DNA of 64,000 nt from Ruegeria spongiae (GTDB lineage: Bacteria; Pseudomonadota; Alphaproteobacteria; Rhodobacterales; Rhodobacteraceae): positions 186,001-250,000 of the forward strand of contig NZ_JAMFMB010000001.1 of NCBI RefSeq assembly GCF_023502395.1, in the 5' to 3' direction. Within the stretch, counting starts at the first letter, position 1; each line of letters starts with the position of its first letter. A program made the translations under genes and the position numbers. Shown one piece after another: positions 45,002-53,912 of the stretch. The notes under the pieces were generated by a model, which ran no database searches, was not told the origin of the DNA, and saw nothing but the letters and a program-made list of their open reading frames with translations.

Positions 45002-46372
45002 TCAGCTGGCGGCGCGCTTGCTGCCATTCTGGCGGCGCTGTGACAGTTCCTCGGCCACGAGGAAGGCCAGTTCCAGTGACTGGTTGGCATTCAGGCGCGG
45101 GTCGCAGGCGGTGTGGTAACGGTCGCTCAGATCCTCTTCGGTCACTGCGCGCACGCCACCGGTGCATTCGGTCACGTCCTGGCCGGTCATCTCGAAATGC
45201 ACGCCGCCGGGAATTGTGCCCTCGCCCTGATGCACGGCGAAGAAATCCCGCACCTCGCCCAGCACCGCGTTGAAGGGGCGCGTTTTGTAGCCGGTGGCCG
45301 ACTTGATGGTGTTGCCATGCATCGGGTCGCAGACCCAGGTCACGGTTGCGCCCTCTTCTTTCACCGCATTGATCAGACGCGGCAGGTGTTCAGCCACTTT
45401 GCCGGCACCAAACCGCGCGATCAGGGTCAAGCGCCCCGCTTCGTTTTCGGGGTTCAGTTTGCCCATCAAAACCTTGAGGTCCTCGGGCGTCGTGGTGGGC
45501 CCGCATTTCAGACCGATCGGGTTCAGCACGCCGCGCGCAAATTCCACATGCGCCCCGTCGGGCTGACGGGTGCGGTCGCCGATCCAGATCATGTGCCCGG
45601 AGCCCGCCAGCCAGTTGCCCGAGGTCGAATCAAGCCGCGTCAGCGCCTCTTCGTATTCCAGCAGCAGGCCCTCGTGGCTGGTGTAGAACTCGACCGATTG
45701 CAGCGTGTGGGCCGCGTCCTGGGTCACACCGGCGGCTTTCATGAAATCCAGCGTGTCGGTGATGCGGTTGGCCACCTCGCGATAGGCCTCGGCCTTTTCG
45801 CTTTCGGTAAAGCCCAGCGTCCAGGCATGAACCTGATGCACATCCGCATACCCGCCCGTGGAAAAGGCCCGGATCAGGTTCAGCGTTGCCGCCGCCTGGG
45901 TGTAGGCCTGCAACATCTTTTTGGGATCTGGAATGCGCGACTCTGGCGTGAAGGGCAGCTCGTTGATGATGTCGCCGCGGTAGCTGGGCAGTTCCACCCC
46001 GTCCACCACTTCGGTCGGCGCGCTGCGTGGCTTGGCGAACTGGCCCGCCATGCGGCCCACTTTCACCACCGGCACCTTGGCGCCATAGGTCAGCACCATC
46101 GCCATCTGCAGCATCACCTTGAACGTGTCACGGATGCCGTCGGCGCTGAATTGCTCGAAGCTTTCGGCGCAATCGCCGCCCTGCAGCAGGAACGCCTCGC
46201 CCCGGCCCGCGGCGCCGATATGCTGTTTCAGCCGTCGGGCCTCGCCCGCAAATACCAGCGGAGGATACTTTGCAAGCTGCGCCTCAACCGCAGCCAGGGC
46301 CGCCGGATCGGTATAGTCGGGCATCTGAACCCGAGGCTTGTTGCGCCAGTCGGTTTTTTGCCACTCACTCAT
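45002..46372 (-). CDS. Class II 3-deoxy-7-phosphoheptulonate (DAHP) synthase
   Basis: A 456-residue enzyme beginning [20 protein letters not shown]. Class II signatures: [15 protein letters not shown] (metal Cys), [70 protein letters not shown] and [10 protein letters not shown]. It condenses PEP with erythrose-4-phosphate at the entry to the shikimate pathway. It stands alone, divergent from the GlxA-type regulator, with 174 bases between starts. The pathway partner aroQ is 16 kb away. Confidence 0.95.
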   Translation of the reverse strand: MSEWQKTDWRNKPRVQMPDYTDPAALAAVEAQLAKYPPLVFAGEARRLKQHIGAAGRGEAFLLQGGDCAESFEQFSADGIRDTFKVMLQMAMVLTYGAKVPVVKVGRMAGQFAKPRSAPTEVVDGVELPSYRGDIINELPFTPESRIPDPKKMLQAYTQAAATLNLIRAFSTGGYADVHQVHAWTLGFTESEKAEAYREVANRITDTLDFMKAAGVTQDAAHTLQSVEFYTSHEGLLLEYEEALTRLDSTSGNWLAGSGHMIWIGDRTRQPDGAHVEFARGVLNPIGLKCGPTTTPEDLKVLMGKLNPENEAGRLTLIARFGAGKVAEHLPRLINAVKEEGATVTWVCDPMHGNTIKSATGYKTRPFNAVLGEVRDFFAVHQGEGTIPGGVHFEMTGQDVTECTGGVRAVTEEDLSDRYHTACDPRLNANQSLELAFLVAEELSQRRQNGSKRAAS

Positions 46373-46546
46373 AGCTTTTCGTCTCCGCTAAGAACTGTTC
46401 AGGAGGCTTCTATACAAAAAGCGGGAAACAGAGGCCATACGTGATTTGAAGCTCTTGACGCGGCAATTTACGTCAGAGCATGGTGCTGCGCACGCCATGC
46501 TGTCCGGCGCTACCCGCGACAGCCGCCAGTTTGGGAAGATCCGGAA

Positions 46547-47551
46547 ATGAAAGAGCAACGCCAAGTTGTCGAAGTGGACGTTGAATCCACCAAGCCAAAG
46601 CACTTTGTCTTTGTGCTGCTGGACAAGTTTTCGCTGCTGTCCTTTGCCTCGGCGCTCGACAGCCTGCGCATTGCCAACCGCATGTCCGGGCGTGAGCTCT
46701 ATTCCTGGAGCCTTGTGAGCGAGGGCGGCGATATCACCCATTGCTCGGCAGGCACCAGTTTCAAGCTGGACGGCGATCTGGGCGAGCTGTCGCGCGACGA
46801 CACGGTGCTGATCTGCTCGGGCGTCGATGTGCAAAAGGCCACCACCAAGCGGCTGCTCAGCTGGCTGCGCCGCGAGGCCCGCAAGGGGATCAAGATCGGC
46901 GGGCTATGCACCGGTGCATATACTCTGGCCCAGGCCGGGCTGCTGGATGGCAAACGCGCAACCATCCACTGGGAGAACTCCGACAGTTTCACCGAGGAAT
47001 TCGACGAGGTCGAGCTGACCAAATCGGTCTTTCTGGTCGACGGCAACCGGATGACCACGGCGGGCGGCACCTCGTCCATCGACCTGATGCTCAAGCTCAT
47101 TGCCGATGATTTCGGAGAAGAACTGGCGAATTCCGTGGCCGATCAGATGATCTATTCCACCATCCGCACAGATCAGGACACCCAGCGCCTGTCGGTGCCC
47201 ACCCGCATCGGCGTTCGCCATCCCAAGTTGAGCCAGGTGATCCAGATGATGGAGCGCAATATCGAGGAACCGATCAGCCCGTCGATTCTGGCCAAGGATG
47301 TGGGCATGTCCACCCGCCAGCTCGAACGGCTGTTCCGCCGCTATCTGAACCGTAGCCCCAAGCGCTATTACATGGAGCTACGGCTGCAAAAGGCGCGCAA
47401 CCTGCTGATGCAGACCGACATGACGGTGATCAACGTGGCGCTGGCCTGCGGCTTTGCCTCGCCCAGCCATTTCTCGAAATGCTACCGCGCGCATTATAAT
47501 ACCACGCCCTACCGCGAGCGTGGTGCGCAGGCCGGGCGAACAACGGGATAG
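46547..47551 (+). CDS. GlxA-family (DJ-1/PfpI plus AraC) transcriptional regulator
   Basis: A 334-residue regulator. N-terminal DJ-1/PfpI-like domain (residues 15-205) with GLCTGAYTLAQAGLLDGKRATIHWE, where the Cys of the nucleophile elbow is retained; C-terminal AraC HTH pair (residues 225-325) with LAKDVGMSTRQLERLFRRYLNRSPKRYYMELRLQKARNLL and ALACGFASPSHFSKCYRAHYNTTPYRER. Related regulators (GbdR, ArgR, CdhR) respond to quaternary amines or arginine. The ligand and targets here are unknown. Confidence 0.9.
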   Translation: MKEQRQVVEVDVESTKPKHFVFVLLDKFSLLSFASALDSLRIANRMSGRELYSWSLVSEGGDITHCSAGTSFKLDGDLGELSRDDTVLICSGVDVQKATTKRLLSWLRREARKGIKIGGLCTGAYTLAQAGLLDGKRATIHWENSDSFTEEFDEVELTKSVFLVDGNRMTTAGGTSSIDLMLKLIADDFGEELANSVADQMIYSTIRTDQDTQRLSVPTRIGVRHPKLSQVIQMMERNIEEPISPSILAKDVGMSTRQLERLFRRYLNRSPKRYYMELRLQKARNLLMQTDMTVINVALACGFASPSHFSKCYRAHYNTTPYRERGAQAGRTTG

Positions 47552-47578
47552 CCGTCGCGTTCCGCCTTGGATGAGATC

Positions 47579-48505
47579 TCAATGCGGCGCATGATTGGGG
47601 TGCGCTGCTTTTGAATGCAACCGGGTCGCGATCAGAACGCCACAGATGATGAGCGCGGTGCCGACGCCCTGATAAGCGTGTAGGTCTGCCCCTAAGACAA
47701 GCACAGCTTCGACCGAAACAAAGATCGGGACCAGATAAGAAAACAGGGACGCCGAAGACGCCCCGACCTCTCTTGTGCCAAAGTTGATCAAGTGCAGATA
47801 GATCGCCCCCATTCCGATGCCGACAAAGCAGATCGACCCCCAGACCTGCCATGAATAATCGAACGGCCTGGGCGTGCTCAGCTCGTACGCGATGAAAACC
47901 GGCGACAACACAACGACGCCGACCACCAGAATAACAAAGAGACCCTCTTCGGGTTTCGGGTGCATATCCCATTTCCTCAGCAATACCAGATAGAGTGCCC
48001 GGCACGCGTTGGATGCGATCATCAGCAGAAAGGCCAGATGTGGATTGAACTCCAGCAGATTTGCAAGGCTTCCCCTGAAGGCAAAGACCAGCGCGCCCGC
48101 GAGCGCAAGTGCCACGCCCAGATACTGGAGCGCGCGCAACTTCTCGTTCAACAGCAGCGCAGAAAACAAGATCGTCAGCAGGGGTACGCTGGTGTAGCCC
48201 GCGCCGAGGTCAATCAGATCATTTGAGCGCAATGCAAGATAGACAAGCCAGGGCGTGAAAACCACGCCGACGACGGCAAGGACCGATATCCGAAACGCAT
48301 GATCAAGAAAATAACGAACCGGCCTGGCGCGCCGCGTGAATACAAATGGCAGCACGCAGATCGCAGCGATGAAGCTGCGCCAATACGCCAGCACGACCGG
48401 AGGCACCTCCTTGACGGCAAGATTGCCGAACAAGAAGTTTCCGGAACTGACCAGCATCGCCAGAAGCAGCGCGCAATACGCAATCGCGATCTTATCCCTT
48501 TGCAT
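47579..48505 (-). CDS. DMT-superfamily (EamA) transporter
   Basis: A 308-residue protein with ten predicted membrane helices in two EamA halves. The first half has LAYWRSFIAAICVLPFVFTRR and LNEKLRALQYLGVALALAGALVF; the second has the matching GASSASLFSYLVPIFVSVEAVLVLGADLHAYQGVGTALIICGVLIA. These are metabolite or drug exporters; the substrate is unknown. It is convergent with the GlxA-type regulator, 27 bases between stops. Confidence 0.88.
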   Translation of the reverse strand: MQRDKIAIAYCALLLAMLVSSGNFLFGNLAVKEVPPVVLAYWRSFIAAICVLPFVFTRRARPVRYFLDHAFRISVLAVVGVVFTPWLVYLALRSNDLIDLGAGYTSVPLLTILFSALLLNEKLRALQYLGVALALAGALVFAFRGSLANLLEFNPHLAFLLMIASNACRALYLVLLRKWDMHPKPEEGLFVILVVGVVVLSPVFIAYELSTPRPFDYSWQVWGSICFVGIGMGAIYLHLINFGTREVGASSASLFSYLVPIFVSVEAVLVLGADLHAYQGVGTALIICGVLIATRLHSKAAHPNHAPH

Positions 48506-48571
48506 GACGAAAGCAGAGCATGCGCCTCGTCAAATGCAAAGCGTTAAGCTTGCGACGCGTTATGTCCCGCG

Positions 48572-49669
48572 TCAGCCCGGCGCAATCCGGTAAACCGCGC
48601 CATCCCCCACCGATATGAACCAGATCGACCCGTCCGGTGCCTCGACGATGTCGCGCACGCGACCGGTCTGCGCGCCTTCGATCTGCTCGACTTCGTGCAG
48701 GTCTTTGCCCGCCAGCCGCGCGATATATTCGAACTTGAGCGAGCCGACAAAGATATCGCCGCGCCACGCGGGCCAGAGCTTGCCGGAATAGACCATCAAC
48801 CCCGAGGGCGCGATCGACGGATCCCAGTAATGTTCAGGCTGTTCCAGTCCCGGTTTCGAGGTGCCCTCACCGATCTTCTTGCCGGAATAATGCCGCCCGT
48901 AGGAAATCACCGGCCAGCCATAATTTGCCCCCTTGCGGATCAGGTTCACCTCATCACCACCCTTCGCACCATGTTCCGAGGTCCAGAGCCGCCCCTGCAG
49001 ATCAAGCGCAGCCCCCTGCGGATTGCGGTGACCGTATGACCAGATTTCCGGGCGCACGCCCTCTTGCCCGACAAACGGGTTGTCGGCGGGAACTGAGCCA
49101 TCGCGGTTGATCCGCACGATGGTTCCGTTGTGGTTGCTGACATCCTGCGCCGAAGGTCGGTCTCCGCGCTCGCCTATGGTCAGGAACAGCGTGCCGTCCC
49201 GCGCCTCGACCACACGGCTGCCGAAATGACGCCCGCCCGAACGGCCCTCAGACGCCTCGAAGATCACCCGGACATCCTCCAGCCGGCTGTTATCGGGACT
49301 CAGCCGCCCGACAGCCAGCGCGGTCCCGGCCCCGCCCCGCATCTTTTTGGAGAAGGTCAGAAACACCTCGCGGCTTTGCGCGAAATCCCTTGGCAGGGTG
49401 ACGTCCAGCAATCCGCCCTGCCCGCGCGCCACCACTTTGGGCACGCCGGTGATGCGAGACTTGCGCCCGCCAGCGACATGAAACAGATCGCCGCCACGCT
49501 CGGTGACCAGAAAGCCACCCCCGGGCAGATGCGCGATGGCCCAGGGCGCATCGAGATCACCCGCCATCCGGGTCACGCTCACCGGTCCGGCACTGGTCTG
49601 CAGCGGGTCGGCGGCCTGTGCCGCACCGGCCAGTAGAAGGGCGGAAAAGATTGAAATGAGTAAACGCAT
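48572..49669 (-). CDS. PQQ-dependent aldose-type sugar dehydrogenase (soluble, YliI-like)
   Basis: A 365-residue exported protein; signal peptide MRLLISIFSALLLAGAAQAAD. The six-bladed GSDH-type propeller shows LDAPWAIAHLPGGGFLVTERGG, GQGGLLDVTLPRDF, IGERGDRPSAQD, SYGHRNPQGAALD, TSEHGAKGGDEVNLI and the late Asp/Trp-rich blade. These are the PQQ- and calcium-binding motifs of the soluble glucose/aldose dehydrogenase family. It oxidises aldoses in the periplasm; PQQ synthesis genes are not in the window. Confidence 0.9.
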   Translation of the reverse strand: MRLLISIFSALLLAGAAQAADPLQTSAGPVSVTRMAGDLDAPWAIAHLPGGGFLVTERGGDLFHVAGGRKSRITGVPKVVARGQGGLLDVTLPRDFAQSREVFLTFSKKMRGGAGTALAVGRLSPDNSRLEDVRVIFEASEGRSGGRHFGSRVVEARDGTLFLTIGERGDRPSAQDVSNHNGTIVRINRDGSVPADNPFVGQEGVRPEIWSYGHRNPQGAALDLQGRLWTSEHGAKGGDEVNLIRKGANYGWPVISYGRHYSGKKIGEGTSKPGLEQPEHYWDPSIAPSGLMVYSGKLWPAWRGDIFVGSLKFEYIARLAGKDLHEVEQIEGAQTGRVRDIVEAPDGSIWFISVGDGAVYRIAPG

Positions 49670-49847
49670 GAAACCTCCCTAAACGCTGAGACTGCCTGAC
49701 TGACATGTAACGCGCGACCGCCCGGGGACGAGCCCGTTCGACATGAAGTTTATCTGAAGCCTGCCGGTTTGCTTTGGACTTTTCTTTTGCATGGCTCTTG
49801 CCTAGGGTCGGGTCAGAACAAAAAACGACCAAATTGGGAGTCTACGC

Positions 49848-51038
49848 ATGAAGAAATTTCTGATGGCCACAGCGGCCACCGCCCTGATGTCTGGCGCCGC
49901 CTTTGCCGGCGGTCACGCCAAAGAGGTCAAGCTTGGCATTCTGATCGGTTTCACCGGTCCGATCGAATCGCTGGCCCCAGCCATGGCGGCTGGCGCGGAA
50001 CTGGCCATGAAAGAAGCAACCGATAGCGGGCTGCTGCTGGACAGCGCCACAGTCGTGCCGATCCGCGCCGATACCAACTGCATCGATAACGGCTTGGCCA
50101 CGTCGAACGCCGAACGCCTGATATCGGAGGGGATCAACGGGCTTATCGGCGGTGACTGCTCGGGCGTGACCGGAGCGATTCTGCAGAACGTGGCGATCCC
50201 GAACGGGATGGTGATGATCTCGCCCTCGGCCACCTCGCCGGGCCTGACCACGGTAGAGGACAACGACCTGTTCTTCCGCACCGCGCCCTCGGATGCGCGC
50301 GAAGGCGAAGTGATGGCCGATGTGCTGAAGGATCGCGGCATCACCTCGATCGCGCTGACCTATACCAACAACGACTATGGCAAGGGTCTGGCCGATGCGA
50401 TCACCACCGCCTTCGAGGCGGCCGGTGGCGAGGTGACCATCTCGGCCGCGCATGAGGACGGCAAGGGCGACTATTCCGCCGAAGTGGGCGCGCTGGCCTC
50501 GGCTGGCGGCGACCTGCTGGTGGTTGCGGGCTATCTGGATCAGGGCGGCCTGGGCATCATCCAGTCCTCGCTGGACAGCGGCGCGTACGACACATTTGGT
50601 CTGCCCGGCGGCATGATCGGCGACAGCCTGCCCGCCAATGTGGGTGCCGACCTGAACGGCTCTTTCGGTCAGATCGCGGGCTCGGGCGGCGAAGGCATCG
50701 AGCGTCTGACCGCGCTGGCCGGGGATGCGTTTGACGCCACCTCGCCCTATTCCCCCGAAAGCTATGATGCGGCGGCGCTGTTCATGTTTGCGATGCAGGC
50801 GGCCAATTCGACTGATCCGGCGGACTACGGCCCCAAGATCATGGACGTGGCCAACGCACCGGGTGAAAAGATCTATCCCGGCGAACTGGCCAAGGGGCTT
50901 CAGATCCTCAAGGATGGCGGCGAGATCGACTATGTCGGCGGCTCGGCGGTCGAGTTGATCGGTCCGGGCGAAAGCGCGGGCAGCTATCGCGAGATCGAGG
51001 TCAAGGACGGCAAGAACGAGACCGTCGGTTTCCGTTGA
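49848..51038 (+). CDS. HAAT-family ABC transporter, substrate-binding protein
   Basis: A 396-residue periplasmic protein; signal peptide MKKFLMATAATALMSGAAFAGG. Peripla_BP_6 fold: KLGILIGFTGPIESLAPAMAAGAELAMKEA, GGDCSGVTGAILQNVAIPNGMVMISPSATSPGL, LTYTNNDYGKGLADA and SYDAAALFMFAMQAA. LivK-type relatives bind branched-chain amino acids or other amides; the substrate is not determined. Strong hairpins separate it from livG. Confidence 0.92.
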   Translation: MKKFLMATAATALMSGAAFAGGHAKEVKLGILIGFTGPIESLAPAMAAGAELAMKEATDSGLLLDSATVVPIRADTNCIDNGLATSNAERLISEGINGLIGGDCSGVTGAILQNVAIPNGMVMISPSATSPGLTTVEDNDLFFRTAPSDAREGEVMADVLKDRGITSIALTYTNNDYGKGLADAITTAFEAAGGEVTISAAHEDGKGDYSAEVGALASAGGDLLVVAGYLDQGGLGIIQSSLDSGAYDTFGLPGGMIGDSLPANVGADLNGSFGQIAGSGGEGIERLTALAGDAFDATSPYSPESYDAAALFMFAMQAANSTDPADYGPKIMDVANAPGEKIYPGELAKGLQILKDGGEIDYVGGSAVELIGPGESAGSYREIEVKDGKNETVGFR

Positions 51039-51060
51039 TCGCAACGCTTTGAAACTCTAG

Positions 51061-51117
51061 AACGGCCCGGGCCTGGCTCGGGCTGTTTCAATAAGGGAAA
51101 AGCCGCGCAAAAGCGGC
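51061..51117 (+). terminator. Two intercistronic stem-loops between binding-protein gene and livG
   Basis: AACGGCCCG (51061-51069) with CGGGCTGTT (51079-51087) forms a 9-base stem with one G-U pair, followed by GCCGC (51102-51106) with GCGGC (51113-51117). No good T-tract follows, so they are more likely attenuating or mRNA-protecting hairpins that raise binding-protein output relative to the transporter, as after pstS. Confidence 0.6.
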
Positions 51118-51132
51118 GGGGGACGTGACTTC

Positions 51133-51924
51133 ATGATTTCCGTAGAGGACGTGCACAAGCATTTCGGCGGATTCCATGCCGTTGATGGGGCGAGCCTGCG
51201 CATCGAGCCCGGTTCGATCACCGGGTTGATCGGCCCAAACGGCGCCGGAAAGACCACTCTTTTCAATGTGATCGCGGGCGTTCTTCCACCGACATCCGGC
51301 CGCGTGACCATGGATGGCGAGGATATCACCGGCCTGCCACCGCACACGTTGTTCCACAAAGGGCTCTTGCGCACCTTCCAGATCGCCCATGAGTTTTCCA
51401 CCATGTCCTGCCGCGAGAACCTGATGATGGTGCCGGGCGGGCAATCGGGGGAATCGCTATGGAACACCTGGTTCGGGCGCAAACGCATCGCCGATGAGGA
51501 ACGTGCGCTGCGGGCCAAGGCCGATGAGGTGCTGGAATTCCTGACCATCGAACATTTGGCCGATCACAAGGCGGGTCAGGTCTCGGGCGGGCAGAAAAAG
51601 CTGCTGGAACTGGGCCGCACCATGATGGTGGACGCCAAGATCGTGTTCCTCGACGAGGTCGGCGCGGGCGTGAACCGCACCCTGCTCAACACCATCGGCG
51701 ACGCGATCATCCGGCTCAACAAAGAGCGTGGCTATACTTTCGTGGTGATCGAGCATGACATGGATTTCATCGGCCGTCTTTGCGATCCGGTGATCTGCAT
51801 GGCCGAGGGCCACGTGCTGGCCGAAGGCAGTTTGGCCGAAATCAAGGCCAATGAGCAGGTGATCGAGGCCTATCTGGGCACCGGTTTGAAGAACAAGGCA
51901 AAGCTGGAGGCAAGTGATGGCTGA
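51133..51924 (+). CDS. livG: HAAT-family ABC transporter ATPase LivG
   Basis: A 263-residue ATPase: Walker A GLIGPNGAGKTTLFNV, Q-loop LRTFQIAHEFSTMS, signature VSGGQKKLLELGRTMM, Walker B IVFLDEVGAGV and switch His in VVIEHDMDFIG. The D-loop reads DEVGAGVNRTL rather than the more usual DEPxxGL. The start GCGGGGGACGTGACTTC gives the ribosome site. Its stop lies 8 bases inside livF. Confidence 0.93.
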   Translation: MISVEDVHKHFGGFHAVDGASLRIEPGSITGLIGPNGAGKTTLFNVIAGVLPPTSGRVTMDGEDITGLPPHTLFHKGLLRTFQIAHEFSTMSCRENLMMVPGGQSGESLWNTWFGRKRIADEERALRAKADEVLEFLTIEHLADHKAGQVSGGQKKLLELGRTMMVDAKIVFLDEVGAGVNRTLLNTIGDAIIRLNKERGYTFVVIEHDMDFIGRLCDPVICMAEGHVLAEGSLAEIKANEQVIEAYLGTGLKNKAKLEASDG

Positions 51925-52630
51925 GCCGTTTCTGATCGGTGACACGATGACCGGCGGCTATGGCAAGGGGCCGGATATCCTGCATGAGTGCACCATTGCG
52001 GTGAACCCCGGTGAGATCGCGGTCATTGTCGGCCCCAATGGCGCGGGCAAGTCGACCGGGATGAAGGCGGTGTTTGGCATGCTGGATGTGCGCTCGGGCC
52101 ATGTGCGGCTGGATGGCGAGGATATCACCGCTCTGTCCCCACAGGACCGGGTCGTGAAAGGCATGGGGTTTGTGCCGCAGACCTCGAACATTTTCACCTC
52201 TTTGACGGTCGAGGAGAACCTCGAGATGGGGGCCTTCATCCGGCGCGACGATATCTCGGGAACGATGGAGCAGGTCTATCACCTGTTCCCGATCCTCAAG
52301 GACAAGCGCAACCAGGCGGCCGGAGAGCTGTCGGGAGGGCAACGCCAGCAGGTCGCCGTGGGCCGCGCGCTGATGACCCAGCCCAAGGTGCTGATGCTGG
52401 ACGAACCCACCGCGGGTGTCTCGCCCATCGTGATGGATGAGCTGTTTGACCGGATCATCGAGGTCTCGCGCACCGGTCTGCCGATCCTGATGGTGGAACA
52501 GAACGCCAAGCAAGCCCTTGGGATCGCGGACAAAGGCTATGTGCTGGTGCAGGGGCGCAATGCCTATACGGGGACGGGCAAGGAACTGCTTGCCGATCCC
52601 GAAGTGCGCAAGAGTTTCTTGGGGGGATGA
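51917..52630 (+). CDS. livF: HAAT-family ABC transporter ATPase LivF
   Basis: A 237-residue ATPase from MAEPFLIGDTMTGGYGKGPDIL. Walker A IVGPNGAGKSTGMKA, signature LSGGQRQQVAVGRALM, Walker B VLMLDEPTAGVSP and His-switch region ILMVEQNAKQAL. It overlaps livG by 8 bases and ends with GGGGGATGA, whose ATGA begins the small gene that follows. Confidence 0.93.
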   Translation: MAEPFLIGDTMTGGYGKGPDILHECTIAVNPGEIAVIVGPNGAGKSTGMKAVFGMLDVRSGHVRLDGEDITALSPQDRVVKGMGFVPQTSNIFTSLTVEENLEMGAFIRRDDISGTMEQVYHLFPILKDKRNQAAGELSGGQRQQVAVGRALMTQPKVLMLDEPTAGVSPIVMDELFDRIIEVSRTGLPILMVEQNAKQALGIADKGYVLVQGRNAYTGTGKELLADPEVRKSFLGG

Positions 52631-52902
52631 CGATGTTCTTTTTGAAAGGCGCTAAGTTCATCGCCTATCTTACCGTGACCTTGGGTGTCATCCGGACTTT
52701 CATGGGTTTCGTGGTTGCCATAGTCTTTGTTGGACATCCAGATGCAGTTTCTCGCTATTTAGGGAGCGTAGAAAGCAGCGGTAACACGATTGATCAAGGA
52801 ATAATATTGATTTTTCTAGGGGGGACATTCGGCCTAGTCACCCATGTTGCCGGGGCAGTTTTTTCTGCCCAAAGTTCGGATTCTACAGGGATTGAGACCT
52901 AA
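52627..52902 (+). CDS. Unknown small two-helix membrane protein within the liv operon
   Basis: A 91-residue protein starting MTMFFLKGAKFIAYL (a second ATG follows two codons later). Two hydrophobic segments are evident: FIAYLTVTLGVIRTFMGFVVAIVFV (residues about 11-35) and GIILIFLGGTFGLVTHVAGAVF (about 58-79), joined by a polar loop with SRYLGSVESSGNTID. No homologous family is recognised. It fits exactly between livF (ATGA overlap) and livH (one-base overlap), so it is translated from the operon. Its GC content is visibly near 50 percent, well below its neighbours, and its codon choice is unlike theirs, suggesting later insertion. It might modulate LivHM assembly; this is only a guess. Confidence 0.75.
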   Translation: MTMFFLKGAKFIAYLTVTLGVIRTFMGFVVAIVFVGHPDAVSRYLGSVESSGNTIDQGIILIFLGGTFGLVTHVAGAVFSAQSSDSTGIET

Positions 52903-53912
52903 TGGACCTGCTCAACGCCCTCGTGGCGCTCTCCAATTTCGTTCTGATCCCCGCCATCGCTTATGGCAGCCAGCTTGCCCTCGGCGCGCTGGGGGTGACG
53001 TTGATCTATGGCATCCTGCGTTTCTCGAACTTTGCCCATGGCGACACGATGGCCTTTGGCGCGATGATCGCCGTTCTGGTCACCTGGTGGATGCAGAGCG
53101 TAGGGATCGGCCTTGGCCCCCTGCCCACCGCCCTGCTCGCCCTGCCCTTTGCCATTCTCGGCTGCATGGCGTTTCTGCTGCTCACCGACCGGATGGTCTA
53201 TCGCTTTTACCGCGAGCAGAAGGCCAAGCCGGTGATCCTTGTCATTGTCTCGATGGGGGTGATGTTCATCACCAACGGCTTGGTGCGCTTCATCATCGGC
53301 CCCGGAGATCAGCGCTTTTCCGATGGTGAGCGGTTCATCATTTCCGCCCGTGACTTCAAGGCGATGACCGGGCTGAAAGAGGGGTTGGCGATCAAGACCA
53401 CCCAAGGCATCACCGTGGTTGTGGCAGTGATCTGCGTGGCGCTGCTGTTCTGGTTCCTGAACCGGACCCGCACCGGCAAGTCCATGCGCGCCTATTCCGA
53501 CAACGAGGATCTGGCGCTGCTTTCGGGCATCAACCCCGAACGGGTGGTGATGTATACGTGGCTGATCGTGGCGGCGCTGGCGACCACGGCGGGGGTGCTT
53601 TATGGGCTCGACAAAAGCTATCGCCCGTTTGTCTATTTCCAGCTTCTGCTGCCGATCTTCGCCTCGGCCATTGTCGGGGGCCTCGGCAGCCCGTTGGGGG
53701 CGATTGCGGGCGGCTTCCTGATCGCGTTCTCCGAGGTGCTGATCACCTATGCGTGGAAAAAGGTTCTGGTCTATGCGCTGCCCGAGGGGATTGAGCCGAC
53801 CGGCCTCGCCCAGCTTCTGAGCACCGATTACAAATTTGCGGTCAGCTTCGTGATCCTGCTGATCGTGCTGCTGTTCCGACCGACCGGCCTGTTCAAGGGG
53901 CAAACGATATGA
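52902..53912 (+). CDS. livH: HAAT-family ABC transporter permease LivH
   Basis: A 336-residue permease with about eight membrane helices. Family blocks: LGALGVTLIYGILRFSNFAHGDTMAFGAM near the N-terminus, TRTGKSMRAYSDNEDLALLSGINPERVVMYTWLIVAALATTAGVLYGL as the cytoplasmic EAA-like loop, and LPIFASAIVGGLGSPLGAIAGGFLIAFSE near the end. ATG overlaps the TAA of the preceding small gene by one base. Confidence 0.93.
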   Translation: MDLLNALVALSNFVLIPAIAYGSQLALGALGVTLIYGILRFSNFAHGDTMAFGAMIAVLVTWWMQSVGIGLGPLPTALLALPFAILGCMAFLLLTDRMVYRFYREQKAKPVILVIVSMGVMFITNGLVRFIIGPGDQRFSDGERFIISARDFKAMTGLKEGLAIKTTQGITVVVAVICVALLFWFLNRTRTGKSMRAYSDNEDLALLSGINPERVVMYTWLIVAALATTAGVLYGLDKSYRPFVYFQLLLPIFASAIVGGLGSPLGAIAGGFLIAFSEVLITYAWKKVLVYALPEGIEPTGLAQLLSTDYKFAVSFVILLIVLLFRPTGLFKGQTI

